Below are positions 1 to 10,892 of a stretch of 64,000 nt of DNA, piece after piece. A program made the position numbers and the translations under genes. The stretch is from positions 153,802,845 to 153,866,844 of the forward strand of contig OW799233.1 of NCBI GenBank assembly GCA_941918925.1. Direction: 5' to 3'. A model generated the notes under the pieces. It was given only the letters and a program-made list of their open reading frames with translations. It did not search any database and was not told the origin of the DNA. The stretch comes from Phyto melanocephala (Eukaryota > Arthropoda > Insecta > Diptera > Rhinophoridae). Numbering within the stretch: the first letter of the stretch is position 1; each line of letters begins with the position of its first letter.

Positions 1-1241
1 TTACTAATGTTGTTTACTTCACGTATTTGAATGGGTTTTTACAGAGGGAAAACTCTATGTACATATATTTAAACCTTTAAAAATTTAAGAAAAATCATTG
101 AATCGTTATTTCAGAGCAATTGAACAAAGTTTTAACTAATTGAGAAATTAAGATTTTTTAAATGAGTATATCTCAATTACTCTGAAATATAAGCATGCTT
201 TTTCTAGACGTATATGAGGGCTTTCATCAGCGATTCAGAAAACTGATGAGAAAGAAGACATTTGTGGTCTTTTTAAAACAAATACATTAATTGTAACTTT
301 ACAGGAGAAGGTAAAGGCGCAATAGAAATTGTATTATTATAATGTAGGTTCTTCTTTGAAATTGCTGGTAAAATTGTTATTTAAATGTTTGTGTCGAGGT
401 GTATTTGTGTGAAATGTATTGAAGTCCCTAAAAACTAAATTTTTCTTAGGAAGGACGTGATAGGGTCCTTCTACTTGTGACTATCGAAAAAAAGGCTTTG
501 TAACGGAAAATAAAGATAACACGCCATCTTTATCGCCTACCTTTCATATAACGCTTTATCTTAAATTCATATAATTTATCTATGGACAAAGTTTTTGGCA
601 GAATAAACAACTATATTGAAATATCTTAGTTTTATTTATTAGCAGAAACTATATTGACACGCCTACTTTAACGCCCCCTTTCGATAGAAGACTAAATTTA
701 TGGAAATATTTTACTAACATATCGAAGTTATACAAGAAAGTGCACTAACATACGACATACACAATAACATACAATTAGAACGCACAAGTTAACATTTTAC
801 ACGATTGAGCACGATTGAATGCTCCTTTGAATTGACAACCAGAAAAAAAAGATCAGCAACCAAAATGTAGTTCCTTTACTGCAGCGATGATGTATTTAAT
901 CCAGAAGTATATAAAAACAATATTTTCCAATTTGTATTCTCTGCTATATCACAGAGTTTTGCCTACAATAAACTATTATTCCTCAAAAAGACACACTGGA
1001 AGGAAATTATCCAAAATTCCTACACCCACAAAAGAAAATAAACCAAAACTTTAATTCGGACCTACGTTAAACATTATTTAAATTTTCCTTACCTATTTCA
1101 CCTTTCAACAAAATTTTACCAAATTTAATTCGGCTTTCTTCTTTACAAAATATGGATCACAACCAGTAGTAAATTATTTGAAAAGGACTAGGCATTAAAT
1201 ATTTGCCTTATAACAATACTGTTTAATTGAAAACTAATCTC
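1..1241. other. AT-rich intergenic DNA, no gene seen
   Basis: I see no open frame with coding character here. Phrases near 470-720, such as the run of words about 'acgcctactttaacgccc', also occur inside the family B elements at 5.1-7.8 and 17.7-19.9 kb. About 250 bases here therefore look like an old family B fragment. Confidence 0.5.
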
Positions 1242-1271
1242 TCGAATGAAGAAAATTTTTATAATTTGAAA
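1242..1271. repeat. 30-bp direct repeat, left copy
   Basis: This 30-base stretch is repeated exactly at 2482-2511, on the other side of the CAAGGC-ended element. The right copy is separated from the element end by three bases (cta). Confidence 0.85.
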
Positions 1272-2478
1272 CAAGGCGAATTCAATATCAGGTGATATCA
1301 TCCCTGCAACAAACACAAAAAGGCCAAGAGAATGTCAAAACACAAAATAACTAATTTTTTTACTTTTAATTAAAATTTTATTTGTATAAATTTACGCGAA
1401 AATTTAAAAAAAAATAAGTATTTTTAATTTATAACATAAATTTGTGCCAGTTTATATTACATATTTGTGTTTTATATCACATTTTTCACAACTTTAAATC
1501 ACTAGGAAAACACAGCGGAAATTTTGCTTTTTCTGAATTAAAAACATTGCAAATGTTGTTTATTCAAATTATAAAATGTATTTTTTAAATTTTTTCCCAC
1601 AAATTTTACCACTTTTACAAAAATTTGCAATCAACGCACATAAAAACAAGTAACAGTGCGATATTCGGCCGTGCCGAATCTTAAATACTCTTCACAACGT
1701 GTAGTCATGCAATAACATTTGTTTGTATCACCATTAGGAAATTATAGCGACAAAAGAACATAAAAACTTAGTGCATCCCATATAAAATACGTTCATACGT
1801 ACACGTTAGAATAAATGTGGCATCGAATCCCAGCTGAGCCAAAAAAATTTTATTTTATTTTATTTAATATATTATTTATATTTTATTATTTTTTTTTATA
1901 TTTTTTTTAAATTTTTTTAAAAATTTTTTTTTGTAGTTTTTTTTATTATTTTTTTCTTATTTTTAATATTTTTTTTTGTAATTTTTTTTGTTTGGTATGT
2001 TTTTTACATGTATGTATGTATGTATGTTGTTGTTGTAATTGTGAAAAAAAAACGAGGTGGTCGTGGTTTTTGCTCATATCTCAGAAAGTTATGGGGCGAT
2101 TGTGCTGAATTTCAATAGCGATTCATTCCTGGATATTTCCAAGAGATTGATACAATATACAGATCTGAGGAACATATAGTTGCTACTAAAAGTTGATTTC
2201 AACCAACACACGGACAGACGGGCAGACGGACAGACGGTCAGGGCTTAATCGACTCCTCTATTCATAAGCTTTCAGAAAATATATACTTTATGGGGTCGGA
2301 AATGAAAATTGTAGAAATTACAAACGGAATGACAAAGCTATATATACCCTTGTGCACCACAGGTGAAGGGTATAATTAATTTAAATGTAAACAAACTTTG
2401 ACATTGTGCCGTAAAAATAAAACGAGTAAAAAACAATCAGCTGGCTTCTTAACATCACCTAATATTGAATTCGCCTTG
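1272..2478. mobile_element. CAAGGC-ended DNA transposon, non-autonomous, carrying a nested family A element
   Basis: The element starts CAAGGCGAATTCAATAT and ends in the inverted form ATATTGAATTCGCCTTG, so it has inverted ends of roughly 20 bases. It has no long open frame. A family A element (1649-2377) lies inside it in reverse orientation and makes up most of its length, so the original element was about 480 bases. It belongs to the same group as the elements at 20991, 21190, 57623 and 57679. A 30-base direct repeat flanks it (1242-1271 and 2482-2511), much longer than the 8 bases seen at other members. Confidence 0.7.
1649..2377 (-). mobile_element. Family A interspersed element (possible Helentron/INE-1-like)
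   Basis: Read on the minus strand it begins TTATACCCTTCACCTGTGG, followed by a GACCCCATAAAGTATAT block and a CCGTCTGTCCG block. Next come a tetranucleotide ACAT microsatellite and a long A/T-rich stretch. It ends with the hairpin ATTCGGCACGGCCGAAT and CTGTTACTTG. The copy at 50338-51090 has the same layout in plus orientation. The 3' hairpin and internal microsatellite recall INE-1/Helentron elements; that class is an inference. No coding capacity. Confidence 0.7.
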
Positions 2479-2481
2479 CTA

Positions 2482-2511
2482 TCGAATGAAGAAAATTTTT
2501 ATAATTTGAAA
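2482..2511. repeat. 30-bp direct repeat, right copy
   Basis: Exact copy of 1242-1271. The pair brackets the transposon at 1272-2478. Confidence 0.85.
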
Positions 2512-3323
2512 ACTATAAACAAAAAATCAATGCTAACTAATAAAAAAAATATTTGAAAATAGAATATAAACCTAAAAAAATTAAAAGCACTTTGTCTTTA
2601 CAGCCAAACAAAAATGTGTGTAATTCCAGAGGTCATTAAGGGTAAATTGGGACAAACAAAATTCTAGCCATCACAAATTATAGACCAAACTGAAGATGAT
2701 TGACAGTGAAACAAAACACGAAACGTGCGTCAGCTGTTTAAACCAGTGTTGCCAAAAAGATAATAGCTAAAAAATTACCTTTTATAATAAATATTAATGT
2801 GTGTATATTCAAATGTTTAGATATTTTTACTTAATCACAATAATACAATGCTAAATTTGTATTTATCATATTAACCTTAAAAGTTCTTATGGCAACTAAG
2901 TAAGATGTCTTAGAAACTTTCTTCCAGAACATTTGCTATTTGGTGGCAATATTTTGCTATTTAAAATTTTTAGGTAAATCTACTATTTTTAATCATATTT
3001 TATCAGTATCATTAACGCGTTAACAGTTTATTTTAACATTATTTTCAAATGAAGTACGTACAGTCGAAAACAATTAAAAAAAACATGATAAAATGCGTAA
3101 ATTAATATTTTAACTACAACAATCATGAACAATATTAAGTAAATATGTATCTATTTATTTAAACTAACGCGTTTTGTAGAACAAATTGTTTTTAACTTTA
3201 TTTAATTTAGCCCATTCAAATATTATTAATAGAACCCAGCATCTGTTTAAATATGAAAGTAAAAACAACAACAACAAAAAAACTATTTTAAACCCATCGC
3301 TTTCATTTGGCGTGAATTGAGGC
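2512..3323. other. AT-rich intergenic DNA upstream of the Kazal gene
   Basis: No coding frame or transposon ends recognised. It is the presumed 5' flank of the Kazal inhibitor gene. Confidence 0.5.
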
Positions 3324-3331
3324 TATAAAAG
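3324..3331 (+). promoter_or_regulatory. TATA box of the Kazal inhibitor gene
   Basis: TATAAAAG lies 83 bases before the ATG at 3407. This leaves room for a start of transcription about 30 bases downstream (near 3354) and a 5' leader of about 50 bases. No other good TATA box sits close to this start codon. Confidence 0.6.
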
Positions 3332-3406
3332 CTCATTAAATTGCTTCTAATTTTTATAGTTAATTTCAATACTTTTTCGAGTTAACAACAGTCGTAACAT
3401 TTCACA

Positions 3407-3640
3407 ATGAAACTTTTCGCTTTTATCGTCGTACTTTTGTTGGCGTTTTCTAACATTTCTGCAACTCCTGTAGCTGCTTCTAGATCCTCGAACAGGCCAT
3501 GCCTCTGTCCTTTTCTTTTGGCACCAGTTTGTGGCAGTAATTTAGAAACGTATTCCAACAACTGTTACTTTAGCTGCGCAAAAAGAAGAATGGCTAGTGA
3601 GGGCAAAAAACTTACGTTATTAAAAGAAGACAGCTGCTAA
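3407..3640 (+). CDS. Small secreted Kazal-type serine protease inhibitor
   Basis: The product is 77 residues and intronless. Residues 1-20 form a signal peptide: MK, then a hydrophobic core of Leu/Val/Ala/Phe, then a likely cleavage site after SAT or VAA. The mature part is one Kazal domain with six cysteines. The pattern is C-x-C-x7-C, then a GSNLETYSNN stretch, C-x3-C and a last Cys at the C-terminus. PVCGS and TYxNxC are the Kazal signature. Family knowledge: such domains insert a loop into the active site of serine proteases. The residue at the expected P1 position, second after the second Cys, is Phe, so a chymotrypsin-like target is possible (inference). Only one residue separates Cys1 and Cys2, as in short insect non-classical Kazal peptides. 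A TATA box lies at 3324 and a poly(A) signal at 3692. It is not part of foxo. Roles in immunity, seminal fluid or saliva cannot be told from sequence. Confidence 0.88.
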   Translation: MKLFAFIVVLLLAFSNISATPVAASRSSNRPCLCPFLLAPVCGSNLETYSNNCYFSCAKRRMASEGKKLTLLKEDSC

Positions 3641-3691
3641 GTATTGAAAGTTTATAATCAAAAATAATTCCATGAATTTTTTTTTTTTTAT

Positions 3692-3697
3692 AATAAA
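3692..3697 (+). terminator. Poly(A) signal AATAAA of the Kazal gene
   Basis: AATAAA lies 52 bases after the TAA stop, following a T-rich tract. A second possible signal, AAAATAAAAG, lies near 3729. Confidence 0.6.
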
Positions 3698-3984
3698 TTT
3701 ATTGTAAATTAATATTTTTACTAATATAAAATAAAAGATGGTGGTTTATTTTATTAAACGCAGTAATTAGTGTTGTATTTACAAGTAACTCTAAAATTGT
3801 TTAATAAATTGTAGGCATTGTATTGTTTATGATAAAATTGTTAAAACTTGTAATAATTTTGCAAAACTATGACATTATGAAAGTAGGATACTAAGGACAC
3901 CTTGCGAATTCACCAAATTTGTTTAACTCAAAAGGAATTTATAACATTTAAGGAAAACTGGTTTAAAATAAAATTACTGAATGG

Positions 3985-4720
3985 CTATAATTATAAATTA
4001 ATATTTATTTGAACTTTTTATTTAAAATTTTTTTTTTAATTATTAATTTTCCCATTATTATACTTCCGAAAAAATTTTTTGTAAATTTAATTAAATTAAA
4101 TATTTTTGTAATTATTTAATATTATTGAATGCATTTTCTAAACCAGCTGCGATTTCATCATCAGCTCTCTTTAAGGCTATAATACACGGCATGTTTTTTA
4201 CATCTGACTTTAAAATTTGTGAGACATATGTAAATCTACATGTCTGTCAAAATTGTACTTTTACGCTGACTGCCTTGCAGCAGCAGAGATTTCTGCCAAC
4301 GGCTGATGTTACATGTTTTGGCAGAAGAAAATAGAGCGCACTCTAATTAAAATTTTGTCAGATGTCTCAACACATGTTTTTTTACAGAAGTAATGTTTTA
4401 AAGGTAACACACGACTTGTTTGTATTAGCAGTAGAGAATTTGACAAGTCAGATGTAAAAACATGCCGTGTATTAGCTCCTTTAGCGGTATACTCATATGT
4501 TATTTGAAACTAGCATTTTCTGTTACAATTTATTGAAATTAGCAAATGGGAGTTCTAAGTTTATCCTGCTTTTTTACTTCACGTTCTTATTCTCTCATAC
4601 ATAATACATTTTTTTATGCTTTCTATTTATATTCATCTTTCGGCTGTGTTTTAATACTGCCAGCCGATTTAAAAAAATATTTTCAGAAATGTTCTACATA
4701 TTAATAAAATATTTTTTAGA
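3985..4720. repeat. Diverged single copy of the 543-bp repeat unit, split by a MITE
   Basis: Outside the MITE at 4174-4480, this stretch aligns in order with the 543-bp units at 9.0-10.5 kb. The shared landmarks are a TTTATTTGAACTTTTT-like block, TTAATTAAATTAAAT, GAATGCATTTTC, GATTTCATCATCAGC, CGGTATAC and CATAATACATTTT. It is clearly diverged from the units, which are identical to one another. An open frame of about 17 codons on the minus strand is kept in both forms (see findings). Confidence 0.65.
4174..4480. mobile_element. PIF/Harbinger-like MITE, 307 bp, TTA target duplication
   Basis: The ends are inverted repeats of about 34 bases, AGGCTATAATACACGGCATG at the left and CATGCCGTGTATTAGCTCCT at the right. 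TTA flanks it on both sides (4171-4173 and 4481-4483). The empty site survives in the 543-bp units as CTCTTTATCGGTATAC, with a single TTA. A second copy lies at 30217-30524. A 3-bp TTA duplication is typical of PIF/Harbinger elements. It carries no transposase. Confidence 0.85.
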
Positions 4721-5112
4721 AATATAAATTTTTATTGAAAATTAACAGCCACTAAAAAAACTTTATAAAAGAAAATCATTTCTTGAATTGCTTACCTATC
4801 TGCTTTGAAGAGTAAAAAAAAATGTTCATGAGAAGTTTAAGGCATTAAACTGTAGAGTAGAATTTGATTATTTCTTTTTTATTTGATTTTAGCATCGCGA
4901 ACATTGTCATTAGAATTTAAATTTTAAAATTAAACATAAAAAAAATAAAAGAAAAATATTGAAACCAAATCACTTACATATATATTTCATTATTAAGGAG
5001 ATAAACTGTTCTTTGTAAATGATATGACACCCTGACAACCTATTTAAGTAATTGTACACGTGTAATTGCCCGCAAGATTTTTTTCTTATGATTTTCGGGC
5101 AATTACAAGTTT
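4721..5112. other. AT-rich intergenic DNA with one hairpin
   Basis: No gene seen. A perfect 11-bp stem, GTAATTGCCCG at 5062-5072 pairing with CGGGCAATTAC at 5096-5106, stands out. It ends right before the family B element and may be a remnant of an older insertion. Confidence 0.4.
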
Positions 5113-7775
5113 TTATACCCGCCACCAAAAAAATGGTGGGGGTATATTCATTTTGTCATTCCGTTTGTAACACATCGAAATATCCATTTTAGACCCCATA
5201 AAGTATATATATTCTGAATCGGGGTTTGATTTTATGTCCGTCCGTCTGTCCGTCTGTTGAAAGCACGATAGAGGTCGCACCGAAAAAGCTAGGGGGCTCA
5301 AATTTTGCCAGAATCTTTCTTATAGACAAGGTTTGTTTGGTATTGAAAATGGGCTAAATCGGAATATTAGGAAGAGAGTTCTAGCTCGAAAAGCAAGAGT
5401 AGGTCGAAAAAACCGTGTCCTTCGAACATCGAATAAAATGGAATTGTGTCCAAACGCCTTAACGTAGACTCATGAAACTTCGAATATATATTTCCTGGGT
5501 AAAGGCAATATTTTTCCCCGAAAACTGTCTAAATCTATGCATTAGGAGAGGAGTTATCGATCAAAATGTACGAAAATTTATACCGCACAGTGTATTTTTC
5601 GGTATATTTAAAAACAAAAACGTCATAAAAGCAACAAAATTGGATGTACGACTCTGAAATTTTGCACACTTTGTTTTTTGGTGAGGCGCTTTTTTGTAAC
5701 GGAAAATCAATGTGCCACGCCCACTTTTACGCCCACCTCCCATATAACGTTTTAACTAAAATTCATATAATTTCTCTACTAATAAAGATTTTGGAATAAT
5801 AAAGGCCTATATTGAAACACCTCTGTTGTACTCATTCGCAAAAATAACTTTGACATGCCTACTATAACGCCCACTTTTCACGTTATCTACCGTTAATGAA
5901 ATTTAAAAGCTCATAAAACCGCTAAAATTAGAGGTATGATGATAAATTTTGCTACGTCTATCCCCCTAGGCAATTTCATTACTATGCCAAAAAATTAAGG
6001 TGCTACGACCACTTTTACGCCCACCTCCTGTATAACGTTTTACCTAAAATTCATATAATTTCTCTATTAATAAAGATTTTGGAATAATAAAGGACTATAT
6101 TGAAACACCTAAGTTGTACTCATTAGCAAAAACAACTTTGACACGCCTACTATAACGCCCACTTACACTTTTGAATTGTGTCCAGACGCATAAACGTAGT
6201 CATGAAACTTCGAATATATATTTATCGAGTCAAAAGAATATTTTTCCCTGAAAATCGCTTAAATCTATGAATTAGGAAAAGAGTTATAGATAAAAATGTA
6301 CGAAAATTTATACCGCACAGTGTATATTTCAAATTTAAAACGTAATAAAACTGACAAAACTATATGTACGATTCTACATATAGGGCCAAGCACACTTTTT
6401 TCCTTAAATTTTTATAAAAATATATTAGTCATATATATTAGCATTTATTTATCTTACACTGCACCATTTATTGTACTGTAGCTAAATATAAGATAAAGAT
6501 GATAAGATAGATGACTCTACTAGCAACTACTAGATGGCATGCTAACAACTTATGCTTATGTTCTCCTGAAGTTATGCTCTATTAAAAATGGGAATTTAGG
6601 AAAATTTTGACTTACATAAGTAAAAAAAAATTATCTCTAAACATTATAAACAATTTATTTTCATGTACTAATGGCTAACAAATTTTAAAATTATACAAAA
6701 CTTATTTCGTTTGAAAATCTTTTAAAAGCAAAATGTTATAGAAGTTTAAAAATCAAAATCTTACTAATAAATTTCCCGTTTTAGAAAAATGCAGAGAATG
6801 TATATTTTAAATCACCCTGTGGCCCTTAAAATTTAACCTTCAATTCACTTTCTTCCTCTTAAATTCATGTAAATTCTCTATGAATAAAGATTTTGGAATA
6901 CTAAAGGACTATATTGAAATATCTAAGTTATGTTTATTAGCAGAAACTTTATTGACACGCGTATTTTAACGGCCACTTTCATTGAAAGACTAAATTTACG
7001 AAAACATTTTACTAGCATACCGAAGTTATAATGGGTGGTTTAATTTTAAGGGACTATGTTGATTTTGAATAAAATTATTATGAAATTATTATCATTTATT
7101 TTTATAATGATAATATTTGTATGCTTCAATTATGTATGGAACAAAATATCGGCCAAATGGCCCCCCATGGCACACTTCGATCCGATAGTCCATATTTTCA
7201 ATGACACTGTTGATGCTCAATTGTTGGGCACGATGATGAGTCGAGGTTGCTTGCTCTTTTGCCACGTTATCGTGAAAAACAGCAATGTTTCCCATTCAAC
7301 GAACTAAGATGGCATTTACAGATGTTTTCACATTTCATACAGACCTGCTTTGCAGACATTTAAATATTTTTTACAATTCTCACGATTGTGGACGAATTCG
7401 AACGATTATGTTGACCAAAATAATCACGAAGTGCACGAAATGCATTTTGATTTGAACGCCCATTTTTATAAAAATCTTTAATACTTAAAAGCGTTGCTCG
7501 ATTGCGTATATTTCCACGGTTCAAATTGAGTTAGTCTGAGATTGAGAAATGTCAAATGAAATACAAGAAAAAAGTTGAAGTTTAGATGTGGTTCACCTTA
7601 AACATGGGCCCTTCAAATTTAACCACCCTCTACAAAGAAAGTGATACAAATTTTATTATAAAAAGATTATTCTATAGCGATTAACAAAATAATAAATATT
7701 GTGCTTTAAATGTACACAAAATTGGTGGTGGGTATTAAAGATTCGGCACAGCCGAATATAGTGCTCTTACTTGTT
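5113..7775 (+). mobile_element. Family B interspersed element, copy 1 (2.7 kb)
   Basis: It begins TTATACCCGCCACC and is followed by GACCCCATAAAGTATATAT and CCGTCCGTCTGTCCGTCTG. It continues through several degenerate repeats of phrases such as ACGCCTACTATAACGCCCAC. It ends with the hairpin ATTCGGCACAGCCGAAT and CTCTTACTTGTTTTT. The copy at 17721-19885 has the same layout, and copy 1 has some extra repeated internal sequence around 6000-6380. A mariner-type MITE (7031-7630) is nested inside. The first and last blocks match family A in kind. There is no intact protein; the short open frames in it are not conserved between the copies. Confidence 0.75.
7031..7630 (-). mobile_element. Tc1/mariner-like element with internally deleted transposase
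   Basis: Inverted ends start GGGTGGTTTAATTTTAAGGG at the left and close with AAATTTAACCACCCT at the right. TA lies at both flanks. On the minus strand a short frame fuses an N-terminal piece (EQATSTHHRAQQLSI, the helix-turn-helix region) directly to the C-terminal tail (IENMDYRIEVCHGG). The whole catalytic region is therefore missing. The same deletion derivative sits at the same place in the second family B copy (19126-19741). Confidence 0.65.
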
Positions 7776-7779
7776 TTTT

Positions 7780-9009
7780 ATTTTTATTGGCGTATTATTT
7801 ATTATTTTTATTACACAGAATTGTAGGAACAACAGAAGTAGTCGCGAATAAAACAATTTTGCTGATTTTTCCTTATTCGTTTTATCATTAGACATTTCAA
7901 TTGTGTGTGAAGTGGAGACACATCACCAACATTTATTTTAATATTTTTATAGGTTTTTTTTTTAATGGGGCCATACAAAAATAAGAAATCAGTAGAAATT
8001 TTAAATAGCGTTAAAATTAGAACAATTTGCTCTTCAATCGTGTTAGATAAAAGGGGCAATGGGTGCTAAAATAAGAAGACTTAAGTCTTAAAAACTCTTG
8101 GTGGTGTTCTGTTTCAGTTTCCATTTTTTTTCCTCTTTAATGCTTTCGTATGCAAACACGAGTTTTTTTTTGTCTTGTCATTAAAATTATGTGAAGATAT
8201 GTATGCTGTCACGTTCATAAGAAGTCAGTTAGATATATTTTCTTCTATGTTGTTAGAATGTTAGATAATACAAATTGTTATAAATTACAAAAAGAGCGGA
8301 ACTTAACATTAGTAGTTACAATAAAACATGGTCGGGTGATGTTGGTTGCATAAAGAGAGAAGAAGAAAAATCTGTTATTAATACAAATATTTATTGATGT
8401 AGAGGTATTATAAATAAATAAATAACTATTGTGATTCGAATACTATAATGTATAAGATATTTTGTCTTGTTTTGTTAGAAAAACAAATTTAATGAGTACA
8501 ATTAACAAAAAATTGAGTGGCACGTGCGGTTTTAAGGAGCCGCACATAGGATAATTAATACCAAATAAAAATAAATACAAAACAAATTTTCGCTTTTAAG
8601 CAAAAGTATGTGCACTATAAAGATTTTAAGTTTTTAAATAACTAAAACTAATAGAAAAGGATATTTAGCCCAGTTATTTTGTAGATTTTTTTTTCTTTTC
8701 ATACACTTGGTTGGACAACGGGAAAACCGATATTATATACATATTTATAAAAAAAAACAGGACATTTAAATTAGTTTAGTCTCAGCTAAATAGCTTTATT
8801 AATTAGATTTGTATTCAAATAACTTTTACCACAACCGAATTAAATTATCCAAATTAGGGGTCTCTATTAAATATTTATCTGTGCAATAAAAAATTCTATA
8901 TCTCAATACTTTTTTTTTATAAAAATGCAATTTTAATTATCTCAAGTAATTATTGGTTTCTTTTATTATAACAATTCGTTTACAAATACTTAAAGTTAAG
9001 TTCTATTTA
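7780..9009. other. AT-rich intergenic DNA
   Basis: No gene recognised. A short hairpin, GTGCGG..CCGCAC, lies at about 8524-8545. The stretch just before 9010 contains TTCGTTTACAAATACTT, and a partly inverted counterpart follows the array after 10850. Confidence 0.45.
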
Positions 9010-10457
9010 TTAAATTTTAATGTGAACCATTTTTTATTTTGGCTTAAGTTCATTTGTTTCTTTATTTAATTTTATAATTCAAATTAAATTAAATTGTAAC
9101 CATTTTAGGAATATTCTTTCTAAAAATTATTTCCGATATTAGCCGAGTGGAATGCATTTTCGAAATCAGCTACGATTTCATCATCAGCACTCTTTATCGG
9201 TATACTACTATGTAAATTACAATTTCTATTTATGTTACAATTGAATGAAATTTGAATTAGTGAATCTTAGTATTAATTTCCATATTCTGTTGAATATCCA
9301 ACTTCACCTATCAAATGACAATTCATAATTCAACATGTTCATATTCTTCTTTATTCGTAATACATTTTCGTTATGCTTTCAATATCCATCCTTTGGCTGG
9401 AATTATTGAAAACAAGGTTGTATTTACATTTTTATTTATATAAGTCTATCTAGGTGATAGACACTGAACAATGAATTCTTGAATGTCATTAACACCGTGC
9501 CATGTGTGTTATAATTATATATTTATATTTTATTCGAACTTTTTCCTATATATTAAATTTTAATGTGAACCATTTTTTATTTTGGCTTAAGTTCATTTGT
9601 TTCTTTATTTAATTTTATAATTCAAATTAAATTAAATTGTAACCATTTTAGGAATATTCTTTCTAAAAATTATTTCCGATATTAGCCGAGTGGAATGCAT
9701 TTTCGAAATCAGCTACGATTTCATCATCAGCACTCTTTATCGGTATACTACTATGTAAATTACAATTTCTATTTATGTTACAATTGAATGAAATTTGAAT
9801 TAGTGAATCTTAGTATTAATTTCCATATTCTGTTGAATATCCAACTTCACCTATCAAATGACAATTCATAATTCAACATGTTCATATTCTTCTTTATTCG
9901 TAATACATTTTCGTTATGCTTTCAATATCCATCCTTTGGCTGGAATTATTGAAAACAAGGTTGTATTTACATTTTTATTTATATAAGTCTATCTAGGTGA
10001 TAGACACTGAACAATGAATTCTTGAATGTCATTAACACCGTGCCATGTGTGTTATAATTATATATTTATATTTTATTCGAACTTTTTCCTATATATTAAA
10101 TTTTAATGTGAACCATTTTTTATTTTGGCTTAAGTTCATTTGTTTCTTTATTTAATTTTATAATTCAAATTAAATTAAATTGTAACCATTTTAGGAATAT
10201 TCTTTCTAAAAATTATTTCCGATATTAGCCGAGTGGAATGCATTTTCGAAATCAGCTACGATTTCATCATCAGCACTCTTTATCGGTATACTACTATGTA
10301 AATTACAATTTCTATTTATGTTACAATTGAATGAAATTTGAATTAGTGAATCTTAGTATTAATTTCCATATTCTGTTGAATATCCAACTTCACCTATCAA
10401 ATGACAATTCATAATTCAACATGTTCATATTCTTCTTTATTCGTAATACATTTTCGT
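9010..10457. repeat. Tandem array of a 543-bp unit (2 full copies plus a partial third)
   Basis: Unit 1 is 9010-9552, unit 2 is 9553-10095, and unit 3 runs from 10096 until it breaks off near 10457. By eye the units show no differences. Landmarks such as TTAAATTTTAATGTGAACC and CAGCTACGATTTCATCATC recur exactly 543 bases apart. The third unit runs into an inverted arm (10458-10838). Identical units next to a diverged homologue at 4 kb indicate recent amplification, gene conversion or an assembly effect. Confidence 0.9.
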
Positions 10458-10838
10458 TAAAGAAGAATATGAACATGTTGAATTATGAATTGTCATTTGA
10501 TAGGTGAAGTTGGATATTCAACAGAATATGGAAATTAATACTAAGATTCACTAATTCAAATTTCATTCAATTGTAACATAAATAGAAATTGTAATTTACA
10601 TAGTAGTATACCGATAAAGAGTGCTGATGATGAAATCGTAGCTGATTTCGAAAATGCATTCCACTCGGCTAATATCGGAAATAATTTTTAGAAAGAATAT
10701 TCCTAAAATGGTTACAATTTAATTTAATTTGAATTATAAAATTAAATAAAGAAACAAATGAACTTAAGCCAAAATAAAAAATGGTTCACATTAAAATTTA
10801 ATATATAGGAAAAAGTTCGAATAAAATATAAATATATA
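10059..10838. repeat. Perfect 381-bp inverted repeat with an 18-nt loop
   Basis: Arm 10059-10439 is the reverse complement of 10458-10838, and I saw no mismatch. The loop is 10440-10457. The right arm is therefore an inverted copy of about 70% of the 543-bp unit. It could form a long hairpin, and a read-through transcript would be a long double-stranded RNA. Confidence 0.88.
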
Positions 10839-10892
10839 GTTAAGTTCTATTTGTAGTTTACAAACGAAATTATTGTTGTATGTAATAATTTG

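Noticed and set aside
4125..4334. 69-codon plus-strand frame
   Set aside because: It runs from the old repeat copy into the MITE; it has no support as a gene.
5062..5106. Perfect 11-bp hairpin as a regulatory RNA element
   Set aside because: It lies between repeats with no gene nearby; more likely a transposon remnant.
8524..8545. GTGCGG..CCGCAC hairpin as a histone-like stem-loop
   Set aside because: Sequence and loop do not fit the histone 3' stem-loop and no histone gene is present.
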